Positions 53,453 to 61,500 of a DNA stretch of 64,000 nucleotides are shown piece by piece. Under the pieces are notes generated by a model. It saw only the letters and a list, made by a program, of their open reading frames with translations. It was not told the origin of the DNA and did no database searches. The position numbers were made by a program, and so were the translations under genes. The stretch covers positions 62,001 to 126,000 of the forward strand of contig JANQQK010000060.1 in the NCBI GenBank assembly GCA_028289375.1. The letters are read 5' to 3'. Positions within the stretch are counted from its first letter, which is position 1, and every line of letters begins with the position of its first letter. This DNA comes from Phycisphaerae bacterium (GTDB taxonomy: Bacteria; Planctomycetota; Phycisphaerae; UBA1845).

Positions 53453-55378
53453 CTAGTTCGCGCTCGGCATGTTGGTCGACAGGTCCTTGATCAGCCCGTA
53501 CCTGCCGTGAAATTCCAGTTGGATCGGTTCATCACGCCCTGGGGCGAAGCGGTTTTTCAAGCATATCACTTCAAGTACATCGGGACCGCCTGGGCAGTGT
53601 TCCTTATTCAACACAAGCACGGTTTCGGCGTCGTATGCCAGCCTCCCAGCCCCAGCGATGTCGTCGAGGCTGAAGAGTTTTTCGGCGGATGACTTGAGCG
53701 CTGAGCTCTTCCGGAGCGATGCGACGACGACCAGTGCAACGTCGTGTTTCTGTGCGACCTGCTTCAGGACCGCGCTGTTCATCAGGTCAAGATGAAAGTA
53801 GTCATTTCGGTCGCCAGGCATCGCGGCGATCAGGCCGAGGTAATCAAGGACGACGAGCTTCCAGCCGAAACGAGACACACCGCCGGCGATCAGTTTTGCC
53901 AATCTTTCCCGATCGAGAGGTGCGTCCCAGAATTCATCGTCAAGAATGGACAAGGGAGAATTGCTGTGTTCTTGACCAACGCGTTCCAATGCCTCAGACT
54001 TGCCGAAACATCCACGACCTCTGTTCAGGTCGTGACGAGGAATTCGCCCGAGGAGGCTAAACCCGAGTCGCGCGATGTCGTAGGCACGTAGCTCGAGACT
54101 GAAGAATGCCGTCGGCACACCTTCGCTAGCTGCGTTGATGGCGATGTTCGTTGCGATCTGTGTTTTGCAGTTGCCTGCTTTTCCCGCAATCAGGTGAACA
54201 CCACTGCACCGAAACCCTCCACCAATCGCGTTGTCCAATGATGCCAGTCCCGACGGGATCCAGGTGTCCGGTTCCCACATGGCTGGTTGCCGCCACCGAT
54301 CCACCAAACGCGTTCCATGCCAGCGACACGCGCGATCCCATCGATCCAGCAACGTCGCAGTCACGGACTCGGGGGCCTTGTCGTCTTCCACCCGCTGACG
54401 CACCATCCAGTCGCCGATGTCCTTGGTCCCGCAAGCTCTGTCCAAGCCGAGATCAACCACCCGTGCTTCAATGCCTGCTTCAGTCAGCTGTGTCTTTAGT
54501 GCCGTGGACCATGCCCTGCCCACATCGTCATCGTCACCCACAACGGCGACCTCGCGACCGGACAGTGTATCGACCGCCCCTTGGGGCAATGTCTTAGGAT
54601 TTGATGTGTTACCCTCGCCGCTAGTAATGCCGATGGCAGCAAGCCCAAGCCCGATGAGTGCCGCTGCCTTCAACTCACCTGAGCAAAGCCACACCGGACC
54701 TTCGGGAGTAAGATTGACAGGCCAAAGTTGGTCGCTTGATGAGCCTCTTGGCTTCCACCAAGATTTCTGACTCTGGTCGTCTGCACGGTGTCCCTTGACG
54801 GCTGTCGTATGGCCATCGGTGCGGATGGGCAACGTCCAAAATCGTTGCCCTGTTCTGCCAATGACTCCCAGTCCAAGTTTACTTGCGGTGTCGCGGTCGA
54901 TGGCACGGGTCACCCAAAGATGATTAAGAGCATCGACGTCGGACATGAGCCGTTGATGCGCGTCGCCTGCGAACTGTTCCAACTCTTCGTCGCGATCCAG
55001 TGCGGACCCACGATCCACGACAAGCCTGTTCAACGCATTCTCCAGCTCTCTGTGCTGCTTTCGGTTTGCAGACGCGCGGTTAGTTGTTTCGGAGGAGATA
55101 TCAACGCCAGCGCTTTTGCACGCCGTTCTGAAGCCAACCGATTCGTGTGCCTGGATGACGGCGATGATGTCCCCCGAGTCCTTGCCGTTGTTCCAGTCGC
55201 ACGCGTGGCACTTAAAGAGATATGCGCCCTCGGCCTTATAGATTGATCCGCTGGGGTTTCGATCATTGTGGAAGGGGCACTTGACGGCATCGCCGCGAAC
55301 CACGGCGCCCGCGCGCTCCAGCTCTGTCACCAGGGCCTTTCGATCTCGTTTCAAGGTATCAATGGTCAGGCCACGCAT
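53453..55378 (-). CDS. Primase-helicase: CHC2 zinc finger, Toprim, DnaB-like ATPase
   Basis: 641 residues from the ATG at 55378 (GGAGAG upstream); the frame continues left to 55468. In order: a CHC2-type zinc-binding region (KCPFHNDRNPS and FKCHACDW), a Toprim-like domain (LCSGELKA, AVVGDDDDVG), and a DnaB-like RecA ATPase with Walker A AGKAGNCKT and Walker B-like LVVLDYLGLI. It would prime and unwind DNA for the element's own replication, as in phage gp4-type proteins. An unusual Asn-Cys precedes the Lys-Thr of Walker A. Confidence 0.85.
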   Translation of the reverse strand: MRGLTIDTLKRDRKALVTELERAGAVVRGDAVKCPFHNDRNPSGSIYKAEGAYLFKCHACDWNNGKDSGDIIAVIQAHESVGFRTACKSAGVDISSETTNRASANRKQHRELENALNRLVVDRGSALDRDEELEQFAGDAHQRLMSDVDALNHLWVTRAIDRDTASKLGLGVIGRTGQRFWTLPIRTDGHTTAVKGHRADDQSQKSWWKPRGSSSDQLWPVNLTPEGPVWLCSGELKAAALIGLGLAAIGITSGEGNTSNPKTLPQGAVDTLSGREVAVVGDDDDVGRAWSTALKTQLTEAGIEARVVDLGLDRACGTKDIGDWMVRQRVEDDKAPESVTATLLDRWDRACRWHGTRLVDRWRQPAMWEPDTWIPSGLASLDNAIGGGFRCSGVHLIAGKAGNCKTQIATNIAINAASEGVPTAFFSLELRAYDIARLGFSLLGRIPRHDLNRGRGCFGKSEALERVGQEHSNSPLSILDDEFWDAPLDRERLAKLIAGGVSRFGWKLVVLDYLGLIAAMPGDRNDYFHLDLMNSAVLKQVAQKHDVALVVVASLRKSSALKSSAEKLFSLDDIAGAGRLAYDAETVLVLNKEHCPGGPDVLEVICLKNRFAPGRDEPIQLEFHGRYGLIKDLSTNMPSAN

Positions 55379-55490
55379 TGCTTCTCTCCGTCCGTCGGTC
55401 TCTGAAAGTGTGCTGCGATTCCGTCTGGCGTTAGTGGGCGTTCCGATGAGTCGGGACTTGGTTCGCACGGATGATCAACATTCTCATTGC

Positions 55491-55940
55491 TCACGACTGG
55501 CGGTGCGTCATTCGCCCCGGAGTCAAACGTAGGGGCGGATGCTTCAGTACCGCCCTCTTCTTCTTTAAAGAAGGTGCCTGCTTCTTCGCGGTACAGGGGC
55601 GGTTTCCCTGTGGCCGGTTTTTGTCGGCTTGACTCGGTACCCTGTGTCTTGAATCTTGGGCTACTGGGAGAAAACACCCTTCAGGGAGTGTGATGCGGTA
55701 CCACGACACGTGTCCGCTCCAACCCTTGCTCAGGATGATCCAACCTCCTTCTTTCAATGCACCTATTGCCTTCGAAATGGTATCCTCCGACAGGTGACAC
55801 ACGTCCCGGATCTTGGCTCTCGTTGGGTTCACCTGCCGCTTGCCCTCTGCCAGCCACAACAGTGCGCCAAACACCGTGATGGCGTTTCGATTTGCATCCA
55901 GCAGTCGGTCCGGAGGCCAATACTTACGTCTCCGACTCAT
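55491..55940 (-). CDS. Winged-helix DNA-binding protein, possibly replication-related
   Basis: 149 residues. The first 75 residues form a winged-helix pattern (AKIRDVCHLSEDTISKAIGALKEGGWI), similar to plasmid replication initiators and phage replisome-organiser proteins. The basic C-terminal half is probably disordered. Start overlaps the stop of the upstream gene by 4 bases (55937-55940), showing coupling; it precedes the primase-helicase by 112 bases. Confidence 0.68.
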   Translation of the reverse strand: MSRRRKYWPPDRLLDANRNAITVFGALLWLAEGKRQVNPTRAKIRDVCHLSEDTISKAIGALKEGGWIILSKGWSGHVSWYRITLPEGCFLPVAQDSRHRVPSQADKNRPQGNRPCTAKKQAPSLKKKRAVLKHPPLRLTPGRMTHRQS

Positions 55941-56161
55941 GCGCAGCCCCCACGAATTTGCCGACGCGCGTCGATGGCATTCAACTCATGTCGCACTTCG
56001 GCAACCGCATCGCTGTCATACAGTCTGACGTTGCCCGCATATGCGGATGGGCGGATGTGGTCGCGTGTGCTGAGGATGTGAAGCACGCGATGGATCGGTG
56101 CGCCAACCCGATCCGAAATCACTCCCGGTGTGATGAGCTTCGGCGCAATCCCCTGGTTCAT
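55937..56161 (-). CDS. MerR-like small DNA-binding protein
   Basis: 74 residues from ATG 56161, with GAGGT 6 bases upstream; the frame is open to 56302, but that part crosses the repeat boxes and has no family similarity. The product resembles a small HTH/MerR-type DNA-binding protein (TPGVISDRVGAPIHRVLHIL, RLYDSDAVAEVRHEL). It is the first gene of the element's operon, next to the TTTGTGTAC-like boxes, and is a candidate for the protein that binds them. Confidence 0.62.
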   Translation of the reverse strand: MNQGIAPKLITPGVISDRVGAPIHRVLHILSTRDHIRPSAYAGNVRLYDSDAVAEVRHELNAIDARRQIRGGCA

Positions 56162-56207
56162 GGATACCTCGCTTTCAGAAGACTGGTGGTTCCACCTGTA
56201 GTCAGTC

Positions 56208-56283
56208 GTACACAAAATGGGGCGTATTCCCCGAGGAAAACTGCAAGAAGCGTACAAAAACGAATTGTGTACAGTTTGTGTAC
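56208..56283. promoter_or_regulatory. Cluster of four TTTGTGTAC-like boxes upstream of the element operon
   Basis: Boxes at 56208-56217 (GTACACAAAA), 56252-56260 (GTACAAAAA), 56263-56272 (AATTGTGTAC) and 56274-56283 (GTTTGTGTAC). The first two point one way and the last two the other, and the second and third form an inverted repeat. They lie in the intergenic region between the operon start (56161) and the neighbouring unknown gene. They may be operator sites or replication iterons for the element's regulator. Confidence 0.6.
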
Positions 56284-56311
56284 AGAGCGTGTGCGGTCGC
56301 ACGTAGATCGG

Positions 56312-57271
56312 TCAGAGCTGCTTGAATTCGCTTGGATTGGGCGGATCTCTGTCGTCAACCGGACTCGGCTCGTAATCCTTACGTTGATCGTCAATGAGTG
56401 CATTCAATTCGTGGTCATCTCGCCCGACGGTGTCCGACACCTTGTCCGTCAGGCTGACTGCACGCGGAGCGCGCCCGGTACTGCCATACATCACTTGAAG
56501 TTGGTTCCAGGCCGGTGTTTTCTGAATGGAAGGCAACGCGCAATTGGTGGCCGCTACGATTTCGCGAATGGACGGCTTGTCCTTGGCGAAGTCCCGGCCA
56601 CGCTTTTTCTCGTGGTACAGGAAGTCGGCGACCGACTGGTCAGTTTCGTTCTGCGAACGCCTTGTTGGCTTGGATTGGTCAGACGATAAGCCGATTGGCT
56701 CAACGTCGAACCCACACGCGCTCATCACGATCACGTGCTCCCGTTTGAGCTCCCGTTGAAACACGCTGGCTGCCAGTGGCGGCGAAATCGTCGACAATTG
56801 CTGGACGAGTCTCGGGTAATACTGCTGGCCATTGGTCGCAGGATCCCCGCAGCAGTCGGAAGAGTCATCTGCTGTTGGGCTTAGCTCGCGAACCCACGGC
56901 GGGCAAGGGACCCCATCAACGATCCAGCACCGAATGGATGCCCGCATCCAACGACCGGCAAACTCGTGGTAGGTCAGCGATCCCTCGCCGCCAATGAGTG
57001 GCGGGTCGCCAAGTGCGGCCAAGACGCGCGCCTTCTCAATCACGGGAAGCAGGGGGGCTATGACGTCCCAGCCCTGGTCTAAGTCGCGCATCGATCCCGA
57101 AAGCAATTTTTGGCACCGTGCATCGAAGTTTGGCAGGGCACAATAGGTGGAATTGCTGGAGGATTGAGCGTGCCACCAAATCTGGGGAATGGCAAGATTG
57201 CTGAGCCCGCCATTGTAGAGGCGGATCGCCCAATACGTCCCATCGCGCAGAAAGATGGGTGACGTCGTCAC
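56312..57271 (-). CDS. Hypothetical protein of the integrated element
   Basis: 319 residues from a GTG at 57271, with GGAG spaced 5 bases upstream. No conserved family recognised. A Cys-rich patch is present near residues 135-148 (SSDCCGDP), and the C-terminal third is charged. It is transcribed in the same direction as the element operon, but the box cluster and a gap of 150 bases separate them. Confidence 0.55.
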   Translation of the reverse strand: MTTSPIFLRDGTYWAIRLYNGGLSNLAIPQIWWHAQSSSNSTYCALPNFDARCQKLLSGSMRDLDQGWDVIAPLLPVIEKARVLAALGDPPLIGGEGSLTYHEFAGRWMRASIRCWIVDGVPCPPWVRELSPTADDSSDCCGDPATNGQQYYPRLVQQLSTISPPLAASVFQRELKREHVIVMSACGFDVEPIGLSSDQSKPTRRSQNETDQSVADFLYHEKKRGRDFAKDKPSIREIVAATNCALPSIQKTPAWNQLQVMYGSTGRAPRAVSLTDKVSDTVGRDDHELNALIDDQRKDYEPSPVDDRDPPNPSEFKQL

Positions 57272-57826
57272 TCAGACTCCGTTCCGAAGGTAAGCTGGCG
57301 ACGGTCGTTGTGACTTGACCGGCGGTTAACAGAAGGCATCCTTGCCATCATCCTAAGCGTATGCTCAACGATGAGGTAAGTCAAGCTCGCGGATACTCTA
57401 TATCCACATTTTTTTTCATCGGCCACGAGATGTTGTGGTGGGCGCGACCGGCATTACTCAATCTTTGGCCGACGTGTTGGGGGGAAGCGGGGTTGGCCTG
57501 GCGGGGCATTACGCAGCCTGTGAAGTAGGTGACGAATAGCCCTAATGTATGCAGCCTGTTTTTGCCTATATTGCCAAACTGCTTCGATCCGACATCGGAA
57601 TGCCCTAACATTGGAAACCAATACGCGGCGTGGGTCCAGGCTGACAAGCGATTATCGGCCATAAGTGGCTAATATATAATGGGTTACGCCAATCGCCATC
57701 ATGGGCCAATGTGCAACAAAACTGTGCTTATCGGACGTCGGCGTCCAGGCGTTCAGGCGGCTGATTAATCGCATATCGGCCAGTGCCAAGGCGCGATACG
57801 GGCGTTGAATCCGGTGACGAGAATTC
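57272..57826. other. Degenerate DNA between the element and the transposase remnant
   Basis: No gene can be supported. Frames are short and broken. The composition appears lower in G+C than the neighbouring surface genes. A frame at 57381-57662 on the minus strand shows no family. The region may contain decayed mobile DNA, possibly the right boundary of the element. Confidence 0.5.
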
Positions 57827-58177
57827 GTGGCGCGGCTGCAGGCTGATAATTGCCGAACACGGCTTGGGAGCAGGTTTCCGCACTCGACGCACTCCAGCGA
57901 GAGCTTTCGTCACACGGGTCGCAACGGCGAGATCTATTACACGATGACGGAGGCCATGGTGCTGATCGAGCGTTGGCGACACGAGTACAACATAATTCGC
58001 CCGTACGGCTCGCTGGGATTCGTCCCGCCCGCACCCGAGTCCATGATGACAGTACCTCAGCCTACAGGCTCCGCTACGCTCCGGCGACCGGCTGAGTTTG
58101 CAGAACTGCGAAGACTAAACTCAGCACTGGACCAAGGGAGACGTCACGTCAATGGCTCATCTCACCTCTTGCGATGA
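57827..58177 (+). pseudogene. IS3-type transposase remnant
   Basis: The frame encodes an end-of-integrase-core segment, with NGEIYYTMTEAMVLIERW, HEYN and RPYGSLGFVPPAPE, diagnostic of IS3-family transposases. Upstream, matching fragments (EFVARLQA and AEHGLG) occur in a different frame, showing one or more frameshifts. The preceding DDE core and the terminal inverted repeats were not found, so this is a truncated, dead copy. Confidence 0.82.
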
Positions 58178-58536
58178 TCCCACTTGCGTGGAGAAGGAGC
58201 ATCTAATCCCTTAGGTGACAGTGTTTGACGCAACCATCCGACTCTTCCCCGGACAGCATCCGATCGATGCTTCAACCAGCCGTCGTAGATTTTCTTAATT
58301 TTTGCTTTCCGCTCTGGGCAGGCTCAATCGGCTTGTAAGGCAGGTAGGCGGATTGAACTGGCCTGCCATACATCGTTGCGGAAGTGGCAATCAAGCCAAT
58401 CGTCGGCGCCGTCACCACTTTCACACTTGCCCGCATATCGGCTGAGTGTTTTGGGGACGAGTGGCTGAGCGGGATTCTTACGAGATTGGCCTGTCCATGA
58501 TTTTGAGCAATCGCTCACTGATTGTAGGAGCAAAAA
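58178..58536 (+). other. Leader of the 1497-residue surface protein gene
   Basis: No gene supported. It holds the 5' control region of the gene starting at 58537, whose ribosome binding site AGGAG is spaced 6 bases before the ATG. A minus-strand frame at 58324-58548 has no domain. No clear promoter hexamer pair recognised. Confidence 0.4.
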
Positions 58537-61500
58537 ATGGCAATGCAAAGACGTAAAGTCCGAATAAGAATTCCGCTATCGGAAAGCACTGGTCTGCGAT
58601 GTGTGCTTTTTGACTACGCCAGATGCCGAGGCTCCAACAAAGACCTTGTACTTAAGCTGGCAGCGATTGCGACGCTCTTTGCGACGTCCACCGCGTCCCG
58701 CGCAGACTCTATTTGCGTTGGTGGTCCGCTGAGTGGGATTCCATGTATTGATCAGAGCGAATGCGGAATCTGCCTCGGTACCGGACATGCTTGCGCAGCA
58801 AGTTCGGATTGCAACAACGCGTGTTCCATGAATCCCGACTTGCCATGCGTCGATGGCTTTGATTGCCTTGGATTTTGTTCAACGACTGGGCTATGCAGCG
58901 TCGACTCAGATTGTCCGGATGGCGGGACATGCCACGAATTCGCCGGATCGTGTTCGCCAGCGCCGTGCAATGCAGGGACGTGTACGCCTACTGGTGCTTG
59001 TTGTGAGACAAATCCTCCATTTTTCTGCTGTGATCGAACACAAGCAGACTGTGAAGCGTCCGGCGGTTTGTACCGAGGCGACAACAACAATTGTACTGAT
59101 AACTCCTGCACTCCACCCACGGGAGCATGTTGCCGATCGGTGGGGCCTGGGAGCTTCGAGTGTCTCTCTGCTCTCACACAAGAACAATGTCAATCCGATG
59201 GCGGCACGTACTTGGGCAACGATTCCGTTTGCGACGGAAACCCCTGTGATCCTCCGACCGGCGCGTGCTGCAACGAACCCGAACCAGGTCTGATGTTCTG
59301 CGATATTGAGAACGAAGAGATTTGCATGACCTTCGGCGGCAGCTATCTGGGCGATGGGTCAGACTGCTCGGGAGATCCTTGTGCACTCCCCACGGGAGCC
59401 TGTTGCCTGACGACGGCGCAGGGAACAGTCATTTGTGACGATTTGGGAGCAACCGAAGGGATGTGCGAACAGAATCTCGGCGGAACGTATCAGGGGGACA
59501 ACACGACTTGCATGTCAGATCCATGTCCACAGCCCACAGGAGCATGCTGTGGTGGAATGGGCGGTGAGAGTTGCTTCATTGCGACCGAGGCAGAGTGTGA
59601 GCCAAACTTCTGGTTCGGGCCCAATTCGACATGTTTCCCAACTAATCCCTGTTCGGCACCCTTGGGGGCATGCTGTTTTGGGGCGAACGGAGCCCAAATC
59701 CGCGAAGAAGCCTGCATCAACGGTGGTGGCGTCTGGAATGGGGAAGGCACCGCAAATAGCGTGTGCCATCGGGCCTGTTGTTTCAATGATTTGAGTTGCC
59801 AGGTGCTTTCCGGTGTTCAGTGCACAAGTCAGGGAGGTACTCCGGCTGTCGGTGGCGCCTCTTTATGCGATGGCCAAGCTTGTGGCAGTTGTGCACCGCC
59901 TCCGCAGGCCGAATCACCGAGCGGGTGTTGCAAGAACGATGTGGCCATCGCTGCCGCTGAAGCGTTGTGCGACACAGCCTGGATTGGGTGTCGCGCTGGC
60001 TGTTTCTTCGCACCAGCATGCACTGCCGCATGTGACGATCTGCGGAGTGCTTGTCGATCGGACACTGTTCCTGCCTGTGACGAGTGTCAGGACGTCGGAG
60101 AAAACTGTGAAATCATCTCGACCTACCCATCTGGCTATGGGCCATGCAGGCCTCCGTATGAGTGCCATCTCATTGCTCCATTCGAGGGAAGGTGTGGGCT
60201 GCCAAACAACGGTGGGCCAGTCGCCGAAGATGTCTGCGAAGCATCCTTTAGCCGGCTTCAATGCATTCAAGCTGCAGCTCTCGGGGAGCTTCTAACGTAC
60301 ACCGAGGGTATTGCAGGAGATGCAGGCGGAGGGCTCGCCACTTCGGCTGAAGTTGGTCAGATATACTCGCGCGATGGAAAATACGGCTGCTACTATACCA
60401 CTTGCCGGGGCGTCGGTTTCGTCGTGGGGGTTGGTGTTGCGCGTGTTCTCGGTGAGTTTGGCGTCGACTTTGGAGGTATTTCCGGTGCGTCGACCGCCAA
60501 GTGTGTCGGGCTAGACACACCAATTGCCAATCTCGGTGTCTCTGCATGTCAAGTATTTGTGGATTCGCCAGGGCGGTCATGCGAGCTGCCGTTTGACAAT
60601 TTTCCGATCTCCAATGGAGATTGTACTTTCGTCGGACTGACAGGTGGGGTTGGCTTGGGTGTTGGGCTCGGTGCGCAATCGGTCGTCTACTTGGAATGCC
60701 AGACGCAGACGACTGAAGTTGGCACATTTGATGAGTTTTGCAGCTTAACTCCCAGTACGCCGCAAACGAACGTGGCCCCAGTCTGTGACGCGGGTGGGCC
60801 GTACGTTGCATCAAATTGTCCTGGAACGACTGCGTCGGTATCACTCAATGGCTCAGGTTCGACAGATCCGAACATGGACAGCCTTGAGTACTCGTGGACA
60901 ACCAACTGCCCCGGAGCAGAGATCACGAACGCCACGTCGTCAAGTCCGACCATGAACTTCAATTCTGTTTGTAGTGGCGTTTGTCTTGCGCGCCTGACTG
61001 TAAGCGATGGCACGCTTTCGTCTCAATGCTGTGCTTCAATCGGTGTTGTTGACGGAGCACCAACAGTTACCTGTCCCGCCGATGTGGTCGTGGATTGCTC
61101 TGCGGATACCAGCGTTGCATCTACCGGGAACGCAACCGCTACAGACACATGCAGTCCAGTTGTGACGATAACATCATCTGATGAGTCTGTGTCAGGGTGC
61201 GGCAATACGCGAACCATTACGCGGACATTCACAGCACGTGATGAATGTGACACATCCAGTACCTGTGAGCAAGTCATCAATGTCTTCGACACGACGCCGC
61301 CGATGATTTCCTGTCCGAGTGACCTGACAGTCTCTTGTACGGAGTCGACGCATCCCTCGCATACCGGAAGTGCCATCGCCACGGACAGCTGTGACGAATT
61401 GCCAGAACTGCTCTTTCATGACGTGTCAGATCTCAATGGCTGTAATGCGAGCGGTTCAATAGTGCGGACATGGCGAGCGACCGATGCCTGCGGGCGTACA

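Larger units (their letters stand above)
51188..57271. mobile_element. Integrated element beside the CAU tRNA gene
   Basis: The block contains a tyrosine recombinase next to the tRNA 3' end, an excisionase-like HTH protein, a primase-helicase, HTH replication or regulatory proteins and two unknown proteins, almost all on the minus strand. The left edge is placed at the end of the tRNA. The right edge is not proved: I found no full-length copy of the tRNA 3' end further right, and 57271 is only the last element-type gene. No capsid, portal or conjugation genes were seen, so a satellite or plasmid-like integrative element is possible. Confidence 0.72.

Noticed and set aside
54405..54416. A 12-base match to the tRNA end (ATCCAGTCGCCG) as a possible attR
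   Set aside because: It lies inside the coding sequence of the primase-helicase gene, and the match does not extend; it is probably chance. A real attR should leave the element's genes inside.
57381..57662. A 93-residue minus-strand frame in the degenerate region
   Set aside because: No recognisable family or ribosome binding site; surrounded by broken frames.
58324..58548. A minus-strand frame overlapping the start of the large surface gene
   Set aside because: No domain, and overlaps the ribosome binding site of a well-supported gene.
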